Notes: generated by a model not told the origin, from the letters alone. DNA of 64,000 bases from Chitinophaga oryzae (GCF_012516375.2 NZ_CP051204.2:372001-436000); one strand, 5' to 3'; shown: positions 8,070 to 16,046, counted from the stretch's first letter. Numbers and translations: made by a program.

Positions 8070-11000
8070 TTACGCGTAATAGTCAGGGAAAATTTCAGCC
8101 AGCGGCACAATGAGCTGCCCGCACAGTTGCTTATATTCAGCCAATACGGCTTCATCGCTGAAAAATCCTTTTTCATATTCCTGGAGGATATAATTATCGT
8201 TACAAGGGAACTGGTAATTATTCAGTTTTTTTTCCACCAGGTCATCAAATGCTTTGCTGTCAAGATCCGGAAGATCTTTAGGCGCGGTACCGAAATCAGG
8301 ATAGAACGGAACGATCTTGTTAAATCCTGATTTGTATATTTTCATTAGCTCTCTTAAACGGCTATACGCCGCTTCCCTGGAAAGCCCGGATGCGTTGAAG
8401 ATTGCTTCTTTTTTAGCGCCGGAGATGTATTGCATCCCTTTAACCGTTCCGGACGCAACACCTGCAAGGTAACGTACATAAGCCTCTACCATGTATTTGG
8501 TCTCGTTCCTGGACCAGGATATTTGCAGCAGCTGATCGTTGTATACATTACTGATAGTGCCTTTGAGCAGCGTGCCGTCGATGTCTGTTTCAAAGGAAAC
8601 TTTTTGCTCCGGGCTGCCCTGTGTAGCATTTTCATACAGGGTACGAACGGGATGTACCCGCTCTTCTACCTGCTGAATGGCTACAAATGCCATATTGTTG
8701 AGTGGCAGCTGACCTTTTTTAACCAGCCTTTTCTGCAACGTGCGTTTATCCGCTTCCGTTACCGGCAGCAGCTGATTTTTAATACTCCATTGCTGGAGGT
8801 TATCGAGGCTGAACAGCTCTGTATCACTGAGCAGTATTTGTTCATCGTTATAGTAGATGCCCAGCACCTTGTTGTAATACGCTTTGAACGGGTTTTTGAA
8901 AAAGCTGACCAGTTCATCCAGGGTTACTTCTTCAAAGGTGACCGGATCGATTTTTTTCTGTTGGTTGATGACCGCCTTGCCCGTGTCCTGGTACCGGTTC
9001 AGGTAACTGTACAGGCGATCGTTGCCCATGCTGTATTTACGGCTGAATCCCTGTAATGGCTGCTGCGTGATCAGCAGGTCCCGCACTTTTTCTGCGCCGT
9101 CTTTCACGCCGGAGATAATATAATCCACCAGCTCGTCTACCAGTGCGGACGGGGGCAACGGTGTATTGTCTTTGGCGTTGCGGCCTACGTAGCTGATGTA
9201 GAGGTATTGCTGTGCCGATAGTACCGTTTCGAGGAACAGGTGTTTATCGTTCTCTTTCACGTTACGATCACCGCGCTGCCATTGTTTTTCCATCAGGTTG
9301 AAGCTCGACCTGATTTCCCGGCGGGGGAACTTGTCGAAGTTGAGTCCCATGAGCGCTACCACTTTGAAAGGGATACTACGCATAGGGATCAACGAACAGA
9401 AGGTGATGCCGCCGTTGACGAACAGGCCCGCGCGGGTGCTTCCGGTGAGGGCCTGCAACAGGCTGTGGCTGAACACTTCGAAGGCTACCGGTTCCTGCAT
9501 ATAGTCATTCAGTGAATGGTAGTCGGTCAGTTGTTTGATGAGCGCGTTATAGTCTTCATCTACTTCTTCCTGTTGTTCAAAGACCAGGTTATGAACTACC
9601 TGTTCGGTATATTTTACCCAGTCGGCTATGCTGCGCAGCTTTTTCCTTTCTTCGATAGACGCCATGAGTACTTCTGCAAAGTGGCAGAAGCGGATGGTTT
9701 CATGCGCGTCGCTGCCTTCCTGCACATCCAGTGGGAAGAAGCTGTCGTCGCCATAGCCGTATTCTTCTTCTCCGCTCATACAGATGCCGTACATGATACG
9801 TTGTATGCCGTAGCGCCAGCTGACGAAATGTGTTTCTTCCGATTTTTTGCCTTCTATACCGAAACGGATATTGGCGGCTTCCACAATGCTGCGGAGCCGC
9901 ACCGGGTCGTTGAGCCCAAAACGGTTACGGATATAGGAAAAGTCCAGCAGCTGCATGACCGCTTCGGCGGTGAAGTTGTCTTCATTGATGGTGAGCAGCG
10001 CATAGAGGGCGTTGAAAAGGTTGTCGTTGTCGGTATAACTTTCGTCCGCGATGGTGTAGCGGAATTTGTAGGGCGCGTTGTTGAATACGGCTTTGATATA
10101 GGGTGCGTAAGCGTCGATATCGCTGACCATCACCACAATATCGCGGGGAGAAAGGTATTCCTGGCGCTGATCTACCAGGTGAACGAGGTAGTTGTACAGC
10201 ACTTCCACTTCCCGGGCAATAGTATAGCAGGAGTTGATAGTGAGGGAGCCGTCCTGTATGTCTTCCAGGCTGAGCAGATGGCGGTGGTCGGTGGCGGCGG
10301 TGAAGATGTCGTGCTGTACTTTGTGCAGCAGCGAGTCCGGTATCGGTTCTTCGATGCCTATTTCTTCAAAGGCGTTAATGAAAGCATCATATTGAAAAAA
10401 CAGGCCGAAAGTGTTCTGTATCACGCGTCCCCATCCGGTGAGCAGGGCGTTGCCGACGTTGCGGGGGTCGCTGGATTTCTGCTCTTCCAGTCCTTTCTGG
10501 CGCCAGCGGGCCAGCTGTTTTTCGCTTTTATCATCAAACCAATACACCACAGGCGCCGGGTTGATGATATGGAAATGGATATCTATGTAAGAAGATAGTT
10601 CATGCAGGATTTTGATGTGGTAGGCAGTGATGATGGACAACCCAAAGAGGTGCACTGCCGGCATTTTACTGGCAAGGCCGGCGTGGGGTCCTTTATAGAA
10701 AAGGGTTTCGAGGATATAGTTGCCTACCAGCGTTTTATCCGGCAGGGCGCTGCCGGAAACTGCTTTTACTTTGGCCCAGAGCCAGGCCTGCCATTCGTCG
10801 TCTTTCAGTGAGGCCGGATTGGCCTGGCTCCACTCTTTGATCATCTCCGGGCGGTATACCTGGTACTGGTCGAATAAGTCGGCCACTTTTTCCGCCAGTC
10901 CCATGCGTTTCAGTTCGCTCTCACCTTCCCCCTCGTTGAAATAGGCGGCCACTTCCGGGTATTTCTCTGCGAATTCGGGTTCTCCCATCAGCTTAAAGAG

Positions 11001-11276
11001 CAGCCAGCTGAGGTTCTGTGGGGAGAGCACCTGTGTGAAGGGGCCTCCCAGCAGCAGGTAGAGGTGAAAGAGCAGATCGTTGGGTTTCATGAACCGGCAG
11101 TTGGCGGCGATGCCCATTTTATAGGCCAGCTGCAGTTTCAGCCAGTTGTTCATCCCTTCCGTCTGGGTGATGATATAATGCGGCTGGAACACGCCATTGC
11201 CTGCGGCTTTCAGATCATCTGAAAGGCCGGCAGCCAGACTGTTGAGCGAGTTCGAAACCTTTAGATATATAGCCAT
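8070..11276 (-). CDS. recC: Exodeoxyribonuclease V subunit gamma (RecC)
   Basis: RecC subunit of 1068 residues. RecC has an inactive helicase fold, holds the RecBCD complex together, splits the duplex and reads the Chi sequence. The N-terminus (THYIITQTEGMNNWLKLQLA-like region, with MGIAANCRFMKPNDLL) and the central SLIPMRSIPFKVVALMGLNFDKFPR block are the most conserved RecC segments. As expected no intact Walker A motif is visible. It begins two bases after recD stops and ends three bases before recB starts, so the three subunits are certainly co-transcribed and probably made in stoichiometric amounts. The Chi sequence recognised by this species cannot be deduced here. Confidence 0.93.
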   Translation of the reverse strand: MAIYLKVSNSLNSLAAGLSDDLKAAGNGVFQPHYIITQTEGMNNWLKLQLAYKMGIAANCRFMKPNDLLFHLYLLLGGPFTQVLSPQNLSWLLFKLMGEPEFAEKYPEVAAYFNEGEGESELKRMGLAEKVADLFDQYQVYRPEMIKEWSQANPASLKDDEWQAWLWAKVKAVSGSALPDKTLVGNYILETLFYKGPHAGLASKMPAVHLFGLSIITAYHIKILHELSSYIDIHFHIINPAPVVYWFDDKSEKQLARWRQKGLEEQKSSDPRNVGNALLTGWGRVIQNTFGLFFQYDAFINAFEEIGIEEPIPDSLLHKVQHDIFTAATDHRHLLSLEDIQDGSLTINSCYTIAREVEVLYNYLVHLVDQRQEYLSPRDIVVMVSDIDAYAPYIKAVFNNAPYKFRYTIADESYTDNDNLFNALYALLTINEDNFTAEAVMQLLDFSYIRNRFGLNDPVRLRSIVEAANIRFGIEGKKSEETHFVSWRYGIQRIMYGICMSGEEEYGYGDDSFFPLDVQEGSDAHETIRFCHFAEVLMASIEERKKLRSIADWVKYTEQVVHNLVFEQQEEVDEDYNALIKQLTDYHSLNDYMQEPVAFEVFSHSLLQALTGSTRAGLFVNGGITFCSLIPMRSIPFKVVALMGLNFDKFPRREIRSSFNLMEKQWQRGDRNVKENDKHLFLETVLSAQQYLYISYVGRNAKDNTPLPPSALVDELVDYIISGVKDGAEKVRDLLITQQPLQGFSRKYSMGNDRLYSYLNRYQDTGKAVINQQKKIDPVTFEEVTLDELVSFFKNPFKAYYNKVLGIYYNDEQILLSDTELFSLDNLQQWSIKNQLLPVTEADKRTLQKRLVKKGQLPLNNMAFVAIQQVEERVHPVRTLYENATQGSPEQKVSFETDIDGTLLKGTISNVYNDQLLQISWSRNETKYMVEAYVRYLAGVASGTVKGMQYISGAKKEAIFNASGLSREAAYSRLRELMKIYKSGFNKIVPFYPDFGTAPKDLPDLDSKAFDDLVEKKLNNYQFPCNDNYILQEYEKGFFSDEAVLAEYKQLCGQLIVPLAEIFPDYYA

Positions 11277-11278
11277 GT

Positions 11279-13108
11279 TTAATTTCCTGTTTTGACGTCC
11301 GCAGCTTGCGCCAGGAAGCGGGCGGCGATGCCGGAGGCCCTGGCCACAAAACGTTCTGCGGCGGCGAGGATCACTTCTGCGGAGCCCTGCACATATACTT
11401 TGTTCCGTGCGCGGCTGACCGCGGTATACAATAGCTCCCTTGTCAGGATGGGCACGTCGGCGGCATCCGGTAATACCACCAGCACCTGCCCGAATTCGGA
11501 GCCCTGGCTTTTGTGGATGGTCATCGCAAAAGCTGTTTCCGCGAGGGTCAGATAGCCCGGCAGTACGCCTTTCAGTTCACCGTTGCTGTCTTCAAACCAG
11601 GCCATCAGCACGCCGTTTTCGTCCGGACGGATGATGCCGGTATCGCCATTAAACAGCCCGTGCTCGTAATAGTTACGGGTGAGGATGACGGGGCGGTTTT
11701 CGTAAAAGTCCGCCGTGATCCTGATTTTTCCGTGATCATGGAGATATTTCTCGATGTCGCGGTTGATGGCGTAGAGGCCTTGCGCCCCTTCCCTTACGGC
11801 TACGAGCACACGCTGATCGTTGAGTTTGCGAAGGGCGGTGCGGGTGTCCGGTTCGTTGATAAACGATTCGTAGCCGGCGATGAATTTATGGAACAGCGCT
11901 ACGTCGCAGGATTGATCGATGACCACCTGCTCGTCGGCGCCGGCGGCAAAGAAGCTGCGGATAGCCGGCTGATCGTTGCGGATCAGTGCCTTACTGAATT
12001 TACCGATACCGGTGTGACCGGTAAAGCGGTGGCTGCGGCGGAGCTCTACAAGATGTTCAAACAGCGGGTGCCGCGATTTTGTTTGCGCCTGTGCTGCGGG
12101 TATTTTCCGGTTGTCATCTGCGATGAACCGGTTGATCAGTTGCAGCCGTTCAGCAGAGAACATATTCAGTTTCTCCTGCGCCTGGCACAGGTCGCCGAAA
12201 AGGCTTCCTGCCTCTACGGAGGCCAGCTGGTCTTTATCGCCCAGCAGGATGAGGCGTGTCTGCGGGTGGATGGCATCCAGCAGTTTGGCGAAGAGGGCTA
12301 CGTCTATCATAGAGCACTCATCGATGATGACGACATCATAGGTGAGCGGATTTTTTTTATTGTACCGGAAATATGGGCTGTTTTTGATGGATTTGAGCAG
12401 CCGGTGGATGGTGGACGGGCTCAGCTCCTGGAATTTTGCTGCGATGGCCGGGTCTACCGGGATGGTGGTATTGCGTAAGCTTTCGGCCATCCTGGCTGCG
12501 GCTTTACCGGTAGGTGCGGCCAGCGCCACCCTGAGGGCGGGATCGGTAGCATAGAGAATGGCCAGCAGTTTGGCAACGGTGGTGGTTTTACCGGTGCCGG
12601 GGCCGCCGGTGATGATGGTGAAATTGTTTAATACGCCGGTGATGGCGGCTGCCAGCTGCCAGTCGGCGGGATCGTCGCCGTCGCGGAGGTTATTGCCCGC
12701 GGGAAACAGCTGCCGTATCAGTTCCTGTTGCTGTTCCAGGAGCGCGGTCCTTTCGGGCAGCAATTCTTTTTCGGCTGCCAGGAAGTCGTTGATATGCTGC
12801 AGGAAGCTGGTTTCGTAGCGGTAGTACCGTTGCAGGTACAGCCTGTTTTGGAAGAGCACGAAAGGCTGGGTGTCGTTCCCGTTTTTACCCACCAGCGGGA
12901 TGGCTGTCAGCGGAGCGGGGCCGTTTTCCGGGATCTGGTAAAATCCCGGCAGGTTTTCCTGTTCTTCGCTGATGACGTCCAGGTCGAGGCAGATATGTCC
13001 CTCACTGAGTTTTTTAGACAGCAGGTAGGCGTACGGCTTCAGGACCGGTACCTCGAAATACTCGGCAAACTGCTGGTGAACATCATTGAGGGTGGTTATA
13101 TTACGCAT
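11279..13108 (-). CDS. recD: Exodeoxyribonuclease V subunit alpha (RecD helicase)
   Basis: RecD, the 5'-3' SF1B motor of RecBCD, about 609 residues. Walker A is TGGPGTGKTTTVAKL near residue 170; Walker B is VVIIDECSMIDVALF; the Q/GDxxQL motif appears as ILLGDKDQLASVEAGSLFGD. The C-terminal motifs AMTIHKSQGSEFGQV and LLYTAVSRARNKV match SF1B motifs V and VI. An alternative ATG four codons upstream (13120) is possible. It is the first gene of the recD-recC-recB operon, so regulation of the whole complex should come from the 13109-13200 gap. Many Bacteroidota use AddAB instead, so a full RecBCD is notable. Confidence 0.94.
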   Translation of the reverse strand: MRNITTLNDVHQQFAEYFEVPVLKPYAYLLSKKLSEGHICLDLDVISEEQENLPGFYQIPENGPAPLTAIPLVGKNGNDTQPFVLFQNRLYLQRYYRYETSFLQHINDFLAAEKELLPERTALLEQQQELIRQLFPAGNNLRDGDDPADWQLAAAITGVLNNFTIITGGPGTGKTTTVAKLLAILYATDPALRVALAAPTGKAAARMAESLRNTTIPVDPAIAAKFQELSPSTIHRLLKSIKNSPYFRYNKKNPLTYDVVIIDECSMIDVALFAKLLDAIHPQTRLILLGDKDQLASVEAGSLFGDLCQAQEKLNMFSAERLQLINRFIADDNRKIPAAQAQTKSRHPLFEHLVELRRSHRFTGHTGIGKFSKALIRNDQPAIRSFFAAGADEQVVIDQSCDVALFHKFIAGYESFINEPDTRTALRKLNDQRVLVAVREGAQGLYAINRDIEKYLHDHGKIRITADFYENRPVILTRNYYEHGLFNGDTGIIRPDENGVLMAWFEDSNGELKGVLPGYLTLAETAFAMTIHKSQGSEFGQVLVVLPDAADVPILTRELLYTAVSRARNKVYVQGSAEVILAAAERFVARASGIAARFLAQAADVKTGN

Positions 13109-13207
13109 GTAGATTCGCACTCTTGAAACATTGTCAAAGTACGACTTTTCTGCGTGATGGGGAATGCCCTATCACCTGATAATCGGTACTTATATGTAGT
13201 GAAATTG

Positions 13208-13414
13208 TCAGTCTTCTTCCGTGACGTTGATTTCGGCCACACGGCCAACCTGGCCGTCTTCGAGGCGGACTTTAATGCCGCGGGAATGAAAGGGGGCGGA
13301 AGTGAGGATATCCTGCACGATGCCGTAGGTGCGTTTGCCGGTACGCTGGTCTTTTTTGAGGATGATCGCTACTTCCAGGCCTGGGTAAATATCGTTTCGG
13401 TTACGTCCGTGCAT
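13208..13414 (-). CDS. YwbE-family protein
   Basis: A 68-residue protein matching the YwbE family (DUF2196), small cytosolic proteins of unknown role that are widespread in bacteria. The conserved core is YPGLEVAIILKKDQRTGKRT, then GIVQDILTSAPFHSRGIKVR and LEDGQVGRV, which suggests a small KOW/SH3-like beta-barrel. Its ATG at 13414 follows a -7-like box on the same strand (13444-13451), so it probably has its own promoter, separate from recD, which starts about 100 bases downstream. Family membership is clear; a nucleic-acid-binding function is only suggested by the fold type. Confidence 0.85.
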   Translation of the reverse strand: MHGRNRNDIYPGLEVAIILKKDQRTGKRTYGIVQDILTSAPFHSRGIKVRLEDGQVGRVAEINVTEED

Positions 13415-13443
13415 AGTTGAAAAAATTAGAAAAGAGTCAACCG

Positions 13444-13451
13444 CAAAGTTA
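13444..13451 (-). promoter_or_regulatory. -7 promoter box of the YwbE-family gene
   Basis: On the minus strand these bases read TAACTTTG, a full match to the Bacteroidota -7 consensus TAnnTTTG, about 30 bases before the ATG at 13414. No clear TTG appears at the -33 position, so the call rests on the -7 element alone. Confidence 0.5.
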
Positions 13452-13467
13452 ACTCTTTTCTGAAAAA

Positions 13468-14562
13468 CTATTTGCTGATGAAGAGCTGCCGGAGCTGATC
13501 TATCAGGACGCCGTTGCCGGAGACGCTGATGTTGTTGATTTTTTCCGCGATTTTCTCCACGTATTCCATTTCTTTCAATTTGAACAGCATGGGGTTGTCT
13601 TCCATCAGTTTGGCCGTGTTGAGCAGGCTCCGGGTGCTGGCGGTTTCTTCTCTTCTCATGATGATATTGGCCTGTGCTTTTTTCTCGGCCACCAGTACCT
13701 GGTTCATGATGTCTTTCACATCGCCCGGCAGGATGATATCCCGGATGCCGAAGCTGGTCACCGTGATGCCCAGCGCTGCCGCGCTGTTGCCGACGGCGTC
13801 GAGCACGAAGGCGGACAGGGAGTCTTTTTTCTCCATCAGTTCATCGAAGCCGAGGCCGGCGATATATTCCCGCAGTGCCAGCTGGAAAAGGACGTAGAGC
13901 TGTTTTTCATAATCCTTATTGGCCAGCAGTGCTTTTTCGATATCGTCAGTCCGGTACTGTGCCCAGGCGTTGAGCCGCAGCGCCGCTTTGTCTTTGGTCA
14001 GGATTTCCTGTCCGTTGATCTCCAGCTGGCGCTGTCTCATATCTATTTTGCTGACGAGGATGGGGATATCGTTCTTCCACCAGTAGTAAGTACCGTGAGA
14101 GAGGGTAATCTCATATTTGCCATCGATCAGGAGCACCGCTTTTTCGTAGTTTTCTACGGTGGTGGACCTTACGAAGGGCGCTACCAGTTTATGGTTCAGC
14201 GTGGCGCGGTCAATTTTCTCCGTGATGTTCACTTTGCTGAGGTCCGCTCTGACGAAGGTGTATTCGATCAGGTTTTTCCAGAAAGTATATCTTCCGGTGG
14301 TGAGGACTTGTTTCAGCAAACCGTTTTCGTACAGCAGTACGATTTCTGTTTCTTTTACGTCGACGACGTGCAGGGCATCGGCCAGTGCTGCATCCTGCAG
14401 GAGGATGTTCAGTTCTACCGGTGCGGTGAAAGCGGTATTGATGTTATACACTTTCACTTCTTCGCCGAACAGCCAGTGGCTGCCGGCTTTCAGCATACGC
14501 AGGTATACGCCTCTTTTGAAGACGAGTCCTATTTCGTACGCATTGATGATGACCCTTTTCAT
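13468..14562 (-). CDS. Slipin/SPFH-domain protein without a membrane anchor
   Basis: A 364-residue SPFH (stomatin/prohibitin) protein of the slipin type. The SPFH core covers roughly residues 130-300, with RQRQLEINGQEILTKDKAALRLN, the repeated motif YEKQLYVLFQLALREYIAGL and ITVTSFGIRDIILPGDVKDIMN followed by the AEKKAQANIIMRREETA coiled-coil. Residues 1-125 hold two shorter beta-rich segments (FKRGVYLRMLKAGSHWLFG and LLYENGLLKQVLTTGRYTFWKN) that repeat the same pattern. Standard slipins begin with a hydrophobic anchor; none is visible here, so it may be cytosolic or peripherally bound. The function is probably scaffolding in membrane domains or stress response, but there is no partner gene such as nfeD. 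Confidence 0.85.
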   Translation of the reverse strand: MKRVIINAYEIGLVFKRGVYLRMLKAGSHWLFGEEVKVYNINTAFTAPVELNILLQDAALADALHVVDVKETEIVLLYENGLLKQVLTTGRYTFWKNLIEYTFVRADLSKVNITEKIDRATLNHKLVAPFVRSTTVENYEKAVLLIDGKYEITLSHGTYYWWKNDIPILVSKIDMRQRQLEINGQEILTKDKAALRLNAWAQYRTDDIEKALLANKDYEKQLYVLFQLALREYIAGLGFDELMEKKDSLSAFVLDAVGNSAAALGITVTSFGIRDIILPGDVKDIMNQVLVAEKKAQANIIMRREETASTRSLLNTAKLMEDNPMLFKLKEMEYVEKIAEKINNISVSGNGVLIDQLRQLFISK

Positions 14563-14891
14563 TTTTTTCTGTTTTTGGGTGGATGAAATAATAAAGCCAG
14601 GAGTATGTGACTATCCCGTTTTCACGGAAACAACTTTCACTGCGTGTGTGCGTATCTGTTATGGCGGAAGGAAGGTAACTAAGAGATACGGACCACGCGC
14701 AGGTATACAGCTGTTTGCTGGTGTCCACCGGATTGCTGTTGCGCCCTTTTGACGCGGTAGCACAGGCATATAGCCCTGACTTTATGAATGAGCACCTTTT
14801 ATGGAAGATGTGCGCTTCCCGAGGATTTTTAGTCCTTTGCCGACCATTGGCTTGCCCCTTGCGGGGTGGGAATCGAACCCTTTTTTGTGTT
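14563..14891 (-). other. Gap with decayed tRNA-like segments
   Basis: No protein gene is seen. On the minus strand a T-arm-like element lies at 14865-14880 (GGG, TTCGATT, CCC; only 3 bp of stem). It is followed by a CCCC/GGGG hairpin, a D-arm-like segment and an anticodon-arm-like segment with loop CTAAAAA near 14820-14835, in the order of a class II tRNA 5' half, but no matching acceptor or T arm follows. These look like broken members of the array at 14890-15265. The remainder before the slipin start shows nothing recognisable. Confidence 0.4.
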
Positions 14892-14959
14892 TCTATTGCT
14901 CTACCGGATGAGCTACTGGTCTTAAAGACCAGAGAGGATTCGAACCTCTTACCCATAGA
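14892..14959 (-). other. tRNA-like sequence in circularly permuted order
   Basis: On the minus strand the 3' half of a tRNA precedes the 5' half. First come the anticodon-stem 3' strand TCTAT (14959-14955), variable loop GGGTA, T stem AGAGG/CCTCT with loop TTCGAAT (14949-14933) and acceptor strand CTGGTCT (14932-14926). After only three bases come the complementary acceptor strand AGACCAG (14922-14916), TA, D stem GCTC/GAGC around ATCCGGTA, one A, and the anticodon-stem 5' strand ATAGA (14896-14892). All 21 stem pairs are perfect and the invariant T8, A14, GG18-19, A21 and TTC54-56 are present. The anticodon loop would have to be closed by joining the outer ends, so no anticodon can be named. 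It may instead be two broken neighbours of one tandem array. Confidence 0.4.
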
Positions 14960-15105
14960 TGAAATACAGGGCACAGTGTATGTGGCAACAGCATACAACC
15001 GGTTACTACCGTTGCACTGCGGGGCTTTATGAAACCCTCACCTGGTTTGCATACATAACTATTCCTGCTTCTCTGACTGAGAAGAACTTGTGGCTTATAG
15101 CCTGG

Positions 15106-15189
15106 TGTGAATGGCAGGATTCGAACCTGCTAAGCCCGGAGGCGATGGTTTTACAGACCATTGCGATACACCGTCATCGCAGCACTCAC
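15106..15189 (-). tRNA. tRNA-Tyr(GTA)
   Basis: A class II tRNA of 84 nt on the minus strand. The acceptor stem GTGAGTG/CATTCAC has 7 pairs including one G-T. The D stem is GCGA/TCGC, the anticodon stem ATGGT/ACCAT is perfect, and the loop CTGTAAA gives anticodon GTA. A 14-nt variable arm (GCC/GGC-type) and a perfect T stem GCAGG/CCTGC with loop TTCGAAT follow; CCA is not encoded. The usual T8 is replaced by C, so efficiency is uncertain, but the long variable arm with GTA fits bacterial tRNA-Tyr. It lies four bases from tRNA-His in a tight array. Confidence 0.7.
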
Positions 15190-15193
15190 ATAG

Positions 15194-15265
15194 GGGTAAA
15201 GGCGGGAATCGAACCCTGATCCTCCGATCCACAATCGGGTGTTCTGCCGTTGAACTACCTTACCC
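15194..15265 (-). tRNA. tRNA-His(GTG), imperfect
   Basis: Minus-strand tRNA-like sequence with the histidine identity pair: an extra G at -1 opposite C73. The acceptor GGTAAGG/CTTTACC has 7 pairs (one G-T). The D stem is GTTC/GAAC with a short 7-nt loop, and the loop TTGTGGA gives anticodon GTG. The anticodon stem has one mismatch at its base, and only three of five T-stem positions pair around TTCGATT. It could be a working but divergent tRNA, as seen in phage-like arrays, or a decaying copy. A rho-independent terminator ends another transcript just upstream. Confidence 0.6.
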
Positions 15266-15283
15266 GTTTGTTTTTTGGGGCAA

Positions 15284-15318
15284 CAAAAAAACCGGTCCTC
15301 TTTTACGACGACCGGTTT
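15284..15318 (-). terminator. Rho-independent terminator (minus strand)
   Basis: A 9-bp perfect stem AAACCGGTC/GACCGGTTT with a 12-base loop, followed on the minus strand by a run of T (15291-15285). It ends a minus-strand transcript from the 15350-15450 area before the tRNA array begins. Confidence 0.8.
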
Positions 15319-15353
15319 CAGATTACTTTTCACGGGATGAAACGTGAGGGGTA

Positions 15354-15446
15354 CTACCGATGTCGTTGTCGTTTTGGGGTATAGGAATGCTTACTGCCTT
15401 GTGGCTGTATGCTAAAATGAATGTGATATATCGTTAAGTGACGCAT
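15354..15446 (-). CDS. Possible 30-residue His- and Arg-rich peptide
   Basis: A short open frame beginning with ATG at 15446: MRHLTIYHIHF, then SIQPQGSKHSYTPKRQRHR. Five of its 30 residues are histidine and the tail is strongly basic. It sits between two minus-strand terminators and is followed by the one at 15284-15318, the layout of a leader peptide or an independent small gene. No promoter was recognised, and an ORF this short can occur by chance. It resembles no family I know. Confidence 0.22.
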   Translation of the reverse strand: MRHLTIYHIHFSIQPQGSKHSYTPKRQRHR

Positions 15447-15463
15447 GTTTTTAAAAATTAAAA

Positions 15464-15489
15464 AAGCCCCGCAATCTCTTGCAGGGCTT
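15464..15489 (-). terminator. Rho-independent terminator (minus strand)
   Basis: An 11-position stem (AAGCCCTGCAA with TTGCGGGGCTT on the minus strand) and a 4-base loop, followed by a run of T. The single imperfect pair is G-T in minus-strand RNA but C-A in plus-strand RNA, which fixes the direction as minus. Confidence 0.8.
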
Positions 15490-15515
15490 GTGTTATATCG
15501 AATTCGTTGATTTAA

Positions 15516-15605
15516 CTATTCTGTAGCATAACATGCCCCGCAACCCGTATAGCCTATGCGGCCTGACGCGCTAAATTTTTGTGTATGTGTATACTTTGGA
15601 TGCAT
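15516..15605 (-). CDS. Possible 29-residue peptide ending GCGACYATE
   Basis: A short frame from ATG at 15605 to TAG at 15516. It starts MHPKYTHTQKFSAS and ends GRIGYTGCGACYATE, with two cysteines and Gly-rich spacing near the C-terminus. A minus-strand near-match to the Bacteroidota promoter (CATCTTTG at 15635-15628 with TTG at 15659-15657) would start RNA about 16 bases before the ATG, and a terminator lies about 27 bases after the stop, so the unit looks self-contained. It could be a leader peptide, a peptide-natural-product precursor or a chance ORF in a small RNA. No modification enzyme is encoded nearby. Confidence 0.35.
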   Translation of the reverse strand: MHPKYTHTQKFSASGRIGYTGCGACYATE

Positions 15606-15659
15606 GTTTATGATTTTTTTAACAATGCAAAGATGAAGAAAATATTTTAATATCTCCAA

Positions 15660-16046
15660 AATATTTTTTTAGTCCTGATAAGAAGCAGTTGTTTTTATTT
15701 CGTGAAAATACTTTGTGAGTAATGGTTTCGTATTTTCTTTTAAAATTTGTTTATGATAACGTTGACGGTTATACGTATATGTCCGGTGTGTCTAATGTCG
15801 ATAATAACAAATTGCGGGTCAATGAAAAAGGGAGAGATTCCACCTGTTGTTACCTGTCTTGTATAACAGGGTCCCAGGTACACCACGCTGTGAAATAATA
15901 ATATATATTATTTTAACATTTGTAATTATTTGTAAATTAAAATTTATAATAGCAAAAATTATGTGAATAAACCACTGTCCCCTCTTTCACTGCATCCGTT
16001 TTTCCCTTAAATTTATACTACGTTTTTAACCCGAAAATTTTAACCA
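15660..16046. other. AT-rich intergenic stretch
   Basis: About 390 bases of strongly AT-rich DNA upstream of the 91-residue protein gene. It probably holds that gene's promoter, but I could not pick a clear TAnnTTTG box. A short GC-richer patch near 15835-15890 contains an imperfect inverted repeat (TGTTACCTGTCTTGTATAAC area). Nothing else is recognised. Confidence 0.5.

Noticed and set aside
5145..12554. Long plus-strand open frames opposite recB, recC and recD
   Set aside because: Shadows of conserved genes; no homology-like motifs and no starts with promoter signals.
14865..14922. A separate complete tRNA in ordinary order made of the 14922-14898 D arm and the 14865-14880 T arm
   Set aside because: No anticodon stem, no variable loop and no acceptor pairing; the 5' half fits the upstream 3' half much better.
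14715..15347. Plus-strand open frames over the tRNA array with motifs such as GFEPAKPG or GGNRTL
   Set aside because: These are conceptual translations of tRNA genes on the opposite strand and have no independent coding signal.
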